Positions 8,908-18,172 of a DNA stretch of 20,318 nucleotides are shown in pieces (the first letter of the stretch is position 1; each line of letters opens with the position of its first letter). The translations under genes were made by a program, and so were the position numbers. Source of the stretch: Terana coerulea (Eukaryota > Basidiomycota > Agaricomycetes > Polyporales > Phanerochaetaceae); the NCBI GenBank assembly GCA_024811115.1, contig JAKOGH010000090.1, forward strand, positions 1 through 20,318, written 5' to 3'. The notes below the pieces were generated by a model. The model did no database searches. It worked only from the letters and a program-made list of their open reading frames with translations, and was not told the DNA's origin.

Positions 8908-9448
8908 GCCGACTGTCGGTGTAGTTTGCCGTAGGCCGGCAGAGGTCGCCGCATGGCCGATGCAGCCGCCGCTGGAACTCAGCCGCCACTGCCGTCGTTC
9001 GGCAAACCTTGCCGCCGGGCATCACCGGGTGCAGGGCATCGGCACACTTCACTGTACTTCCACGGCAGGCACTGAACACTGGTGAACTACAGTGAACTGC
9101 GATCCATAATGATGTATGCTGAGGTTGCTGATCAAAAATACATCTGAATATGAGTAGCGAATGTCGAAACCGTGTGGAGTTCAACTCAGTAAGCGCGCGC
9201 GCATCATACCAAGTAGTCGCCGGCCGTCACGCATACCAAACAGCCGTCTCGTCTGAATCCGTCACCAAAGCACGTTCTGACACCCTTTGTGTACTATCTG
9301 GCATACAGGTACTCTACTCTTGCAACATTAGAGCTTAGAACTAGATCCCCCGGATTCGGCAGGCTGGTGATATTCATTGCTAGCAGTAAGGTATGTCAAT
9401 ACAAGTTGCAGCTGAACTCAGTGGCGAGATACTTACCTCAGAGGTACT

Positions 9449-11664
9449 CTAGCCTTCCGAGTCCGAGTCTTGATTGGCCCAGAAGACTTCGGGAAGTTCT
9501 CGGCTCTTCTTCTCAATACGCGCCTCGATATCTTCGCTATAGAGCAGGAAGAGACTATGGACAAACATGTCAAAGTTGACATCCGTCATCTGGCGAAGTG
9601 CCGCTTCGTAGTTGCTCAACCATGCGTTCAACTGCTCCGCGGTTTCGGTGTTGAATGCGCGTGTCTGGTGCGTATTCCCGTCACCATCTTGCTCAACCAG
9701 AACTAAATCTGGCTGTGTACCATTTGTTGGGGCAGGGTTACACCGTAGACGGCACAATGCGTCGGTCACTCTGTGCCCGATATAATGCCATGCGTCCACA
9801 ATAAACGTGGTGGCCCTCAACCAAGGGTCGTCCACGTTCTGAGTGATGACATGTCTGAGAAGATCACAGGCATCGTCGTAGCAGAGGAAGCTGGGTCGTA
9901 GCTCCTCATTGCCGGCCCAGATCCGGTTCAAGATTCCTATGACTTGAGGTGCGCTTTCTGATCTGTAGCACTTTCCCCACCCCACCGGCATTCCGCATGA
10001 CCACTGAACTGTCTCTAGGCAGTACACAGTTCGTGCGCGAAAGGTGTGGACGACCTCATTTCCTGGAGTGCCAAGAAGCGGTGGAAGGTTGAGTCGAAGC
10101 GCAGGTTCATTGTTGTTCCCATCCCCTTGACCGCCTTGTTGCCTCTGTTGACGGATAACTCGGCCGGACATTTGGATACGACATTCTTTCGACGCGGTTC
10201 TTGTAGGACTTGTACCATGCAATGTGTTCTGAATCATCACATGTCATATCACTCGGCGACTGTCTATTTCTTCCGCAGGGCATGATTCGCACTTGTCGCC
10301 AAGGAACTCAAGATGCAGTGCGCAAAAGCGACCGTTCTTGAAATTGACAAGCGGCTCAGTGCAGGCGTCAAGCGCACAGATCTGATTTCCATATGGTGAG
10401 CTTCGAGATGGTAGACGTGCTTAATCTGAACCCACTCGATGACCAATAGTCTTCCCATCCACAACTGCCATACGACACATAGCCTCGAGGCGCTCCTGGA
10501 GCCGGAGCCTCTTGAGCAGGTGGCAACCGTGGGAGGCCTTGGGAAAGCCGCCGTCTCGCCCTTGCCCTCCCTCTTCCTCTACATCCATACCCTCCTCGTC
10601 TTCCTGCTCTTCTCCCTCAACCTCTGGCATACCAACCATGTCTGCATCTGCCATTCCTCCTCCCTCAAGTTCCTCGTCCAAGAGTGCACCCTCCGCAAGA
10701 AGATCAGCACGATAGCGCTTGTGGTGAGTGCAGTCCATACATCCGTGGTGAATTGCAGATGGTATCACTCCCCCATTTTTTTCTATAACATCCCGGACAG
10801 CAGAAGCGAAGTTGGCGGCATCCAGGTTGGCGTTGCACGTGAAGTTCTCGGAATGACCGTGTGATACTAGGAGCTTCGCGGAGAAATGCTCCATGAAGAG
10901 CCGCTGCGACTGTTGGTTCGTCATTCTTGGTCCATCTAGTATCATTGCATTGATCCAGTTTGCAAAGTTTGCCCACCCAGAACGAAATTGCCGTGACAGC
11001 ATTCTCTTGGGCTCGGGCAACCCTTCTGTTGCACCAAATGCCATGCTTTGAGATGCATAGGTAAGTTGCATCATATTCCAGCCACTGCATCCGATCGCCT
11101 GACGGACCCTTGAATGTCACCCGGTTTGGATAGTAATCCGCCCTGCAAGAGCGGCAGTGAGTGACTGCCAGAGTACCCTTTGCCACGTGAAAGTCGTTTT
11201 CCGAGCACTTGAATGGCTTGGAGCGAGACACAACGCCGTAAGGAACGAAGTGGCTCAGTCGGTGGGCAAAGGAAGCAAGTGACGTGGGATGTTGTAAGGA
11301 TAGGATGCTGTGATTTGAATATGGTGTGTAGTGCATTGTTGTCCTCTTCCACGCCTAAGAACTCATATACTTGCTCTATATCATTCGAAATATCCTCAGC
11401 ACGGCCTTGGTGATTTGCGTTGACATCTGGGTCATCTTCTTGCCCTGTCAATGGATAGACCTGGCCTAGAAAGGCGGCAGCAATGATTTGAACTATCGAA
11501 GTTGTCCAAGCCGTTTCTCGAGGCTGATGAGGATCGATACGCTGCCGTCTATGGAGATATAGCATGTGTTGTAAGGCCATAAGTGTTCCCAGAACATAGA
11601 GAGCATTACTGATGGGCAGATCAGCAGGAAAGAAGTGCTCAAGAACAAACACCAAGTCCCACAC
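9449..11664 (-). pseudogene. CxC5/CxC6 KDZ-associated protein, putative transposase, frameshifted
   Basis: Frame 11664-11071 gives a helical N-terminal part and TSHVTCFLCPPTEPLRSLRR. After a shift near 11185 comes TLAVTHCRSCRADYYPNRV, completing a CxxC...CxxC cluster (CxC5). After another near 11000 come RQFRSGWANFANWINAM and an acidic linker (EGEEQEDEEGMDVEEE). VVDGKTIGHR ends an exon at 10436; a 54-nt intron (10435-10382) leads to ICALDACTEPLVNFKNGRF and HLEFLGDKC, the CxC6 cluster, which resumes after a lost base near 10288 as IMPCG. A compensating shift near 10165 enters the last frame, to 9449. That frame holds VYCLETVQWSCG, CYDDACDLLRHV, FIVDAWHYIGHR and FNTETAEQLNAWL. With four frameshifts but conserved motifs this is a recently dead gene. 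The true start is unclear; an exon may lie upstream of 11664. Confidence 0.85.
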
Positions 11665-11908
11665 TGTTAGCGGGCATAGTGGAAGGAAGAAGGGTTGAGG
11701 AAGGCTGACAGTCAGGCTGCGTCTGAAGTGAGCTCAAGGATAGCTGACATGCAAGTCATGGTCCCAATTGCAACGATTGTTTTGTATGCAGGTTTGCCAC
11801 TCTTCAATTGCATTTAAGACCATGAATCTTACATCTACCCCTGTAGTTGCAGTGTAGCATATAACCTCGCATACATTTGTAAGACCAATACACCATTGCA
11901 CAGTACAT

Positions 11909-12640
11909 CTATGGAGATACTGCAATGTCATGGTTATCCAAATCCTCAGAGCTGAAGCAATTCCCCCGCCGCACTTTACTCTTCTTACTGACCTGTGCGG
12001 CATTGGTCTCTTCATCGCTGCTGGTCTCTTCTGCATGCCGCTTTCTCTTGCCATTTCTGACCTTCTCGTTGCTCTTGCCCTTCTCCAGAGCTCTCTCAAC
12101 ATATCGCTTGAAAGCAGCGGCAGTCATGGCTGCAAACTTCTCCGCCTTCTCGCCCTTTGGGTTCTTGTACCATGCATTCACAGCAGGCAGACGGGCGTAG
12201 AACTGAGGCCTTGAATAGCTGGGCATCTCCTGCGCTAACCGAGTGGGTCAGGCGTAGTGCAAGAGTGACATCTTCCCTCGTAAAGGTGCGTCCAGCATAT
12301 TGGCTCATGTTTGCAACACCAGGTCAGCCCCTCATTTGTTGTGTTAGAGAAATGTGGTGCGTATCAGTGAGGGACCATATACCCACCACTGGACCGATCC
12401 CAGCTCCGCTTCTCTAAGGTCTCATTGGCGTCTACCACGGCAAGCCTGCGCTCCAAGATGTCCCCCATTGTTGTTGCCTTCTTCCAGGATTTTTCCGGAC
12501 CGTCAAGCTGTTCATTCAGCCACGCATGGAAGCGATCTGCAAAACCTGCAGATTGCAATCCTTTCACTGCGGGAGTTGGAGCCCGGGCGGTGATATCAAT
12601 AACAGACTACGTCGTCGTTGGTGAGATCAATAGTTCGAGG
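11909..12640 (-). pseudogene. C-terminal part of the SAP-domain gene, or a separate small basic-protein gene
   Basis: A minus reading from about 12640 (HVHVKLEPSNY) runs through ADRFHAWLNEQLDGPEKSW, GDILERRLAVVDANETLEK and SSGGYMVPH. After a poorly defined intron (a CTAAC branch-like site is present) it gives SQYAGRTFTREDVTLALRL. A one-base shift then leads into MPSYSRPQFYARLPAVNAW, a KAEKFAAMTAAAFKRYVER helix and a Lys/Arg-rich, acidic-patched tail (EETSSDEE, KKSKVRRG) ending at 11909. The tail looks like a nuclear localisation region. I favour one gene with the SAP exons upstream, because the reading resumes right after a GT donor at 12764; two genes cannot be excluded. Function unknown. 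Confidence 0.6.
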
Positions 12641-12764
12641 GCTCAAGCTTCACATGCACATGAGCTGCCGCAACAGCAGATGTGGCATCGGAAGGTACGT
12701 GGGTTATCTATTTGTTCATAGATTGAGTTTGTGAACAGCTGGTGCATTGACTAATTGTTCATAC

Positions 12765-13983
12765 CACAGGTGGGCTCGGTTCATGGTATACCTCACAAAT
12801 CAAAACATCTGGATCGTCCTCTTGCATTGTAAGAGGACACGTGTTGACCTTGTCCACAGTGAATGGCTGTGGGAGCTGACCGGATACGATAGCTTCAAGT
12901 GAGCCGAGCTTGGTGCGAGCACCAGAACCAGTGAGTCCACCTCGCCACAGACGTCCTCCACGCCCCTATACAGTGTCGTCATTAACATCGTTTAATAGTA
13001 CAGATGGATATATATACTTACGCTTTACAGGTGAGCTTTCGTTGATGGCTGCAGGGAGTATTTCTGACAGCTTCGCGCAGTACTCAAACTCGCCGTTGAC
13101 CTTTCGGTGTTCAACCGTAACGTTATTGCCTTCGAAGAGGCAAACTTCCTCTGCACGTGAGTCCTCATTACGATGGTCGCGGAACTTGACGATGATCAGA
13201 CCTAGTACGTGAGGGCACGGGCGGCACATAAGCCTTTGCAGCAATTAATGCAGGGTTTACTCACGGTTCTTCGAGCCTTTCTGCCGGCTACCTTTACTAG
13301 GGCGTTTTCGGCAAGTCGTCTGCCGTATAGAAGTCTCCGGTCTTTTCTTCCGCCTTGTCTATTTCCTGGCGTTCCTCGTCCTTGGTCGGTGCGGGAGAGC
13401 TCCTATCTGTGAGACCAGTCGGTGACGGTGAGCGGCTGTTCACTGTATTGAATGCGTTGAGATCCCCATCATTTTCTCAGCGAATTAAAGCATACTCGCC
13501 CTGGCACTTTGGGCTTTCCTGTTGCTCCTTTGAGGAGCTTGAAGAGCGGTGGAGGGTCAACAGGAAGCCCTTTGTCGAGCAGCTTCCTATGCGCCCCTGT
13601 ATTATTGTGACAGGTAAGTACTGTGTTCGCATTTGCGAGGAAATATCTGTGCGCACCCTGTGGGAACAACAGGCCCTTTTTCATCCTCTTCCTGATCCTC
13701 GGCTGTCTTATCAACGCTCTGCTTCCCAGTCTCCTTCGACAACGCTTTGACGGCCCTCCCTTGGCGCCCTGGAAGTCCCGGACGATAGGAAACAAGACCC
13801 TGGAACTTCTCATCAACTGAGATTGTTGCGGTGTTATTCTTGATGTATGCGTTGATGATGGTGATGAGCTGTTTATTGGTGTTCGCCGGGGTAAGTCGAT
13901 TCCAAGCTCTTCTGCTATGTATAAAAGCTCAGCCTTCTTCTTCCTGGAGTCCACAGGACCAACAAGCTTATATGGGGCAGCCA
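12765..13983 (-). pseudogene. SAP-domain protein of the transposon, N-terminal and middle exons, degenerate
   Basis: ATG at 13983 begins MAAPYKLVGPVDSRKKKAEL, then LLYIAEELGI. After a one-base shift NTNKQLITIINAYIKNN completes a roughly 35-residue helix-turn-helix matching a SAP motif, a DNA- or chromatin-binding fold. Later pieces include GAHRKLLDKGLPVDPPPLF, a Ser/Pro-rich segment, LIIVKFRDHRNEDSRAEEV, GEFEYCAKLSEILPAAI, and, after an intron with donor GTAAGT, RLWRGGLTGSGARTKLGSL to 12765. Breaks seen: the shift inside SAP, an extra G at an intron donor near 13660, and a CGA-to-TGA type stop near 13474. SAP would suit a DNA-targeting accessory to transposition, but that role is inferred from being inside the same TIRs. 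Confidence 0.7.
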
Positions 13984-14610
13984 TTTAAGATGGTGTGACA
14001 GGCCTCGAGAGGGGGGAGAAATCGCAGACACACCCAATTTGCGCCTCGCTGTGCGAGATTCCATTTCAGACGGTGCCGGCTGACTCAAGCTGCCCTGTTT
14101 TGTCATAATTCGTGATGTATTGCGCAGATTCTTACCTAAAGTAAAGTTAGCCACAAATGCGAACACATATAGGGAGATCCCGCATAGACACAGTACTATA
14201 AACGGGCAGTTCTGCGCCGATGCGATGCCAGTCCAAGTTTGTTCTTGGGAGCCTTCCTGTTTGGGAAGTTGGTCACGGATTGTGACTTGTCACACAATCT
14301 CTCCCGGACTTTGCCAAAGTCCACTGGACACCGTTGCTTACATAGTGATAGTCAGGTATGCATACAATACCTTCAAAAGCTGTACAGAAGTTCGGCGGCA
14401 GTCATCAACCTGCACCAGCCCCCGCCAACCTCCACCAGACCCCACAAGCATACAGTGCCTGCCGCCGTACTTCACCGACGGCCAGTGACTCCCAGTTGTA
14501 TTTATCATGGTATATCTATGTACAGTAGACTACGTTGAAGGGCATCGAATGCCACCATACTCCGCCAACATGCACAACACTACACGAAAGGTCGGTGCCA
14601 TACACCGAAC

Positions 14611-14633
14611 GGCGCCGGAGAATCTCCGGCGCC
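14611..14633. repeat. Perfect GC-rich palindrome in the right sub-terminal region
   Basis: GGCGCCGGAGA and TCTCCGGCGCC are perfect 11-bp inverted arms around a single A. It lies about 115 bp inside the right TIR of the transposon. Such palindromes can bind a dimeric protein or form a cruciform; no matching copy was seen near the left end. Confidence 0.7.
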
Positions 14634-14719
14634 TTCAGTGCCGACCATCGATCGCCATGCTATCTTATCGCACGATATCCTGATTTGGTGGTGTACATCA
14701 CTGTACGACGGTGTACATT

Positions 14720-14746
14720 GTACTTTCCACCTCCGAGCATATAACT
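14720..14746 (-). repeat. Right terminal inverted repeat of the transposon
   Basis: Reverse complement begins AGTTATATGCTCGGAGGTGG and pairs with the left end at 22 of 27 positions. The element's coding strand reads inward from this end, so it would be the 5' end of the element. Confidence 0.85.
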
Positions 14747-14755
14747 CCAATTGAT
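14747..14755. repeat. Target site duplication, right copy
   Basis: CCAATTGAT directly abuts the right TIR and matches 8871-8879 base for base. Removing the element plus one copy rebuilds a continuous spacer sequence. Confidence 0.8.
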
Positions 14756-15184
14756 GATCATGCATGCATGGGCGGATCAGGTCGGGGCTCGGGGTACCGC
14801 GCCATCACACTCCCGCCTTGTCATACTGTACTCCGACTGTCATTCACGTCTTAGATTTGGATGACCTCTGGTTGACCAAAGAACAAGCCTTGAACAAATC
14901 GAAACGAAGCCAACAACACGGCAGTTCAGGTTCTGCAGGGCAGAGTGTGCCAAGGGCGGTGTAAGTATCCATGACACCTTCCGGCTTGCAGTTTGCGGTG
15001 AATAGATTGCATTCACCCTACACTCCAAGAGCAAGTGGCTGTGAGTAGTATTTAGTGGCTCTCCTATCTCGCCGCCTTCGAATTGACATTAGCTATTCGA
15101 GATGTTGAAAACACGACGCAACCGAAACACAACGCTGGCTGCACGTTGATTCTATCATATACAGTTACAGATACGTGCCAGTGC
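14756..15184. other. Intergenic spacer, right half
   Basis: No recognisable gene. It continues the spacer interrupted by the transposon and leads into the 3' flank of the intact GST gene. Confidence 0.55.
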
Positions 15185-16583
15185 TCCCTAAATCTCGCTT
15201 GTCCACTGTCGAAATTTCACTTCCTTGCTCAAGCCGCTGGCAGTGCAGTCCTGATTTCGATGAGCTTCTTGAACGCAGGGCGTGCCAGAAGTTTCTCGTG
15301 CCATCTGTGTCACATGTTAGCGAAACAACGGCAAGCGCAGCATACGCCTAGAACTCACGCTGTGGTGGCGGGGAACTCTTTCCCAAAGTCGAAGTCTTCC
15401 AAGAGACTGAGCGCCATGCGGTTCCACCTTCAAGTTTATTCAGCACCATCGCAAGTTCCTGGTCACCTTACAGCTTATACGCACTCAATGAAAGCGAAGT
15501 CCGCGACAGTCGGCTTGTTGCCGAGGATCCAGGCCTGCTTCGACAGGACACTCTCGAGCACCCCGAATACGCGGCGCTCCTCATCCTCGTACCGCTTGAT
15601 GGCGCTCGGGATGTGCTCGTGGTGCCGGACTTTGAACCAGTGTGCTTGACCGAAGTACGGGCTCTGGCCCGACGCCTGGAAGAATAGCCACTGGAGCTGC
15701 GTGTAGCGCGCGTCGCCGGTGACGGAAATCGTATGCTCGAGGTCGTAGTTAGCGACGAGGTAGCTGACGATGGCGCTGGACTCCCTGGGGCGTGGCGCGG
15801 TGCGGCGGTGTCAGCATCCTGGAGGAGTTACGTGCAAGAGAGACACGGACCAGATAACGAAGTCGCCGTTCTTGTGGTCGACGAGTGCGGGGATGCGCCC
15901 GTTCGGGTTGTGCCCAGTGAACTCGGGGGCCTTGTGCTCGCCCTTGCTGTAGTTGAGGGAAATTGACTCGTACGTGAGTCCGAGCTCTTCAAGAACGAGG
16001 GCGACGTTCCTGAATTCGAACCTGGTGCTCAGCATCGCAGCAGCAGTCACATCCAGAGCATAGCTTACCATGAGCCGGCGTTGGGTTTACCGAGGTGGGT
16101 ATACAGAGTGAACTGCTTGCCGTGCGACATACTGCCGTGCTACTAGAGAAGGATAAGGGAAGCGAGCCTTGGAGAAATGAGACGAGACCCTTGATGCTGT
16201 CCAGTCCTTGAAGTCGATCCGCCTTACGTATTGCTCCCTGAGATTCCTGGTTGGATGTCTGGAGTTTGAGGTTTCCTGCAAACTTTCGCTCCTCACCTTT
16301 TTAACAGTACGCGCCGCTCGTTTTGCGTCACTTGGCGCTGTATGTATGTTACATACCTCCCGGTGGCTCATTAACACCTCGATTGGTCAGCCACGACGGT
16401 GGCAATGTGGTAAGGCGCTCACAGTAACTGAACATCGATCGTCCTTCGCCTAGCTTCAGGCTTCGTAGCCTGTGGTGCGTCAAAGACGCTGAGAAATCAG
16501 GGAACAATTGGCGCGGTTTCAAGCGTGGCACACCTCCACCGTGTCACCGCGTTGCAGTGAACGGCGCCACGCGGAGGGCTTTA
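15185..16583 (-). repeat. Direct duplication, copy B (GST locus with upstream region)
   Basis: Partner of 6566-7945 in the same orientation; starts are about 8.6 kb apart. Coding exons are most alike, introns less so, and the upstream regions share blocks such as GGCTTCGTAG and ACGCT(G/A)AGAAATCA. Upstream similarity ends near 16583. Edges are approximate. Confidence 0.8.
15229..16130 (-). CDS. Ure2p-like glutathione S-transferase, intact, five exons, 221 aa
   Basis: Exons 16130-16069, 16009-15851, 15784-15485, 15427-15359 and 15304-15229 join with GT-AG introns into 666 nt. The product starts MSHGKQFTLYTHLGKPNAGS. The thioredoxin-fold half carries ALVLEELGLTYESISLNYSK, the cis-Pro loop NPNGRIPALVDHKN (about residues 54-67) and WESSAIVSYL, the GSH gamma-glutamyl contact region. 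The all-helical half has LQWLFFQASGQSPYFGQA and TVADFAFIEW, the N-capping-box region. Length fits the roughly 220-aa Ure2p/GstA-like fungal class. Such cytosolic enzymes conjugate glutathione to electrophiles or reduce peroxides. It is the functional copy of the pair. The equivalent of the pseudogene's TATA is replaced by ACGTATT, so its promoter may differ. Confidence 0.92.
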
Positions 16584-16921
16584 TGCTGCTGAAATCACCT
16601 CTTTGTTAGGGTTGTATAGAGTAACGGAGCGGAATTCATACTTTCAATCATCCGTCGCGTCGGCCGCTCGTTACCGCTGAAAGGGCGAAAAGACAGGACT
16701 CTTGCGTGCTTACTAGAACAAATGATTGACAGTCCGTCTTCCGACATAACAAGCACCAACTACATAGCGTGCAGCTGCACCTTGCAGACCGGCATATGTA
16801 TAATCTTGAGCTTGAAAATGCGAGCCTTGTAGTCTCCGTGCAAATTGGAAGAAGTATATTGTTCAGTGTTCCATTTGGGTAATAGTAGCGTTGGACCAGC
16901 CAAAGATTATTTCCCCACGAA
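16584..16921. other. Intergenic region between GST upstream and the small minus-strand gene
   Basis: No gene or strong motif seen. It should contain the 3' end of the transcript of the gene ending at 16922 and the distal GST upstream region. Confidence 0.5.
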
Positions 16922-17363
16922 CTACGAACTTAGGGCTCCGGACGGTCTGACATCACCCCTATTCCACGCTGCCAGGTCCGACTCGCGCCACACCTCAAGA
17001 TACGCTAGGGCACTCTTCCAGCAGCCATGACTCCACCGCACACGAAGGGACGTCGGAGAGGGTGGTCGCGGGCTGCTGCACAGCGAAGAGTCGTCCGAGT
17101 GTGCGGCGGCTGGCCGCGGGAGCTTGAGCGACCCGGCGTACTCGTCTGACTCGTCGTGTTCTTCCTCGATGTCTTCCTCAATGGGCGCGAGTGTGAGTTC
17201 TATGATGTTGCCTACGATGTGGACTTCGGCGTCTGTGAGGGAGATTGAGGGTCCGGGTTAGGGGCGAGCGTGAAGGAGGTGCAAAGGATGGGTGCTTACA
17301 AAGAGGAGTGCTGCCGCAGGGTTCGCTGATGAAGACTTCGTCTTCATAGATGATGCTCAACAT
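16922..17363 (-). CDS. Small two-exon gene of unknown function, 124 aa
   Basis: Exon 1 is 17363-17300 (MLSIIYEDEVFISEPCGSTP). A 67-nt intron (17299-17233, GTAAGC...CACAG) joins it to exon 2, 17232-16922, giving 375 nt in one frame. After a hydrophobic start the product contains EVHIVGNIIELTLAP, a very acidic stretch (EEDIEEEHDESDEY), a Ser/Pro-rich segment (SDDSSLCSSPRPPSP) and a Trp-containing basic C-terminus (LRVRWSHGCWKSALAYLEVW). No signal peptide or membrane span is evident. A TATA box about 130 bp upstream and a clean intron support a real gene. It is divergent from the gene at 18173. I do not recognise the family. Confidence 0.6.
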
Positions 17364-17491
17364 GATTGTATGAAGCTGTGCGAAGTGGTGATGTGTGAAG
17401 CCCGGAAGAAAGGCGCAAGTTTTCACTCGAGGATGCGGCGGGTGTTGGAGTGTAGAAGATTTCTGCACTGTCCAGCACTTAGCCTGGCCGC

Positions 17492-17499
17492 TATTTATA
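17492..17499 (-). promoter_or_regulatory. TATA box of the small minus-strand gene
   Basis: Minus-strand TATAAATA within GTATAAATAGCGG, about 130 bp before the ATG at 17363, followed by a pyrimidine-rich leader. Spacing fits a leader of about 100 nt. Confidence 0.6.
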
Positions 17500-18085
17500 C
17501 CTCTAGGCTACCACGAGGGCTAGGAGAGCGGAACATCTCCTTCGAGTACTGCAGCGCGGCGTGATGTAGCGCACGGGTTTGCTTCCGCCGTAGCACGGCG
17601 GCGGGCGGGACGAGATCATGGTGGTCGGGATGAGAGTGCGGGATGATCGAACTCCGGAAGTCGGTAAAATTGATCCGTTCCCAGCTCCGGAAAGCTGGCC
17701 ATAAAAGGCAATTGACGTGGGTCGACCGTGACATGTTCTAATCTAAGTGTATGCACAAACTACTATGCCTGAACTTACTGGATTTCTACCAGAGCGTAAT
17801 AAAACCCGGAAATATATTAAAGAAATTTTCGATGATGTAAGAAATGAGACATGTAGTGGTGTAACAACTATCCAGTAAGCTAAATTAACCGGAGGACGCT
17901 GAGCTCGATCGGCGGCTGCAGGCGGCTGCCACTGGTACAACGGTCCCGATTGAAATCCCTGACACTAGATTTCGGACGAGCGAATATACTTCCGCGAAGG
18001 AGAACATTGACGTTCGCTCAGTGATGAGCCCGAAAACGGTACATCCGCATTTCCTTCGGACTCATCAACAGCGGTCTGGCCAAAG
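17500..18085. promoter_or_regulatory. Divergent promoter region with an imperfect hairpin
   Basis: This interval separates the divergent genes starting at 17363 and 18173. An AT-rich stretch covers about 17740-17890. GATGAGCCCGAA (18023-18034) and TTCGGACTCATC (18055-18066) form an inverted repeat matching at 11 of 12 positions across a 20-nt loop, just upstream of the plus-strand TATA-like box. No ORF in the interval looks coding. Confidence 0.45.
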
Positions 18086-18092
18086 CATAAAA
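18086..18092 (+). promoter_or_regulatory. TATA-like box of the gene at 18173
   Basis: CATAAAAGG lies about 80 bp before the ATG and is followed by a C-rich, A-rich leader (CACCTACCCCACACTACC) typical of expressed fungal genes. Confidence 0.55.
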
Positions 18093-18172
18093 GGCTCTGC
18101 GAACGACTTCACAAAATAACAAACTCTCAATCACCTACCCCACACTACCTCAAGCCTAGCCCACCATCAGCA

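Larger units (their letters stand above)
8881..14746 (-). mobile_element. KDZ-associated DNA transposon (5,866 bp) with TIRs and target duplication
   Basis: The ends are 27-bp imperfect inverted repeats (22/27 identical), 8881-8907 and 14720-14746. They are flanked by CCAATTGAT at 8871-8879 and, in the same orientation, at 14747-14755. Inside, all recognisable coding is on the minus strand: a SAP-domain gene first, then a CxC5/CxC6 gene. CxC domains are known as cysteine clusters attached to KDZ (Kyakuja-Dileera-Zisupton) transposases of fungi, and that superfamily makes long target duplications (about 8 bp for Zisupton, as I recall). Both gene blocks are frameshifted, so this copy is probably not autonomous. 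Non-coding sub-terminal arms span roughly 570 bp on the left and 760 bp on the right. Confidence 0.85.

Noticed and set aside
8544..8954. 136-codon minus-strand ORF left of the transposon
   Set aside because: It crosses the transposon boundary and target duplication, lacks motifs and has composition typical of a chance frame.
10439..10864. 141-codon plus-strand ORF inside the CxC gene
   Set aside because: It is antisense to the acidic linker of the CxC5/CxC6 gene, whose minus-strand reading has recognisable motifs.
12966..13244. Separate 92-aa minus-strand gene
   Set aside because: GT-AG junctions on both sides place it as an internal exon of the SAP-domain gene.
17743..17940. 65-codon minus-strand ORF in the divergent promoter
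   Set aside because: AT-rich non-coding stretch with no motif or start context.
18016..18070. Hammerhead-ribozyme-like words (TGATGAG...CGAAAAC on plus; GATGAGTCCGAAGGA on minus)
   Set aside because: The conserved core is incomplete: on plus there is no room for stem II, on minus the CGAAA segment is missing, and no closing stems I and III were found.
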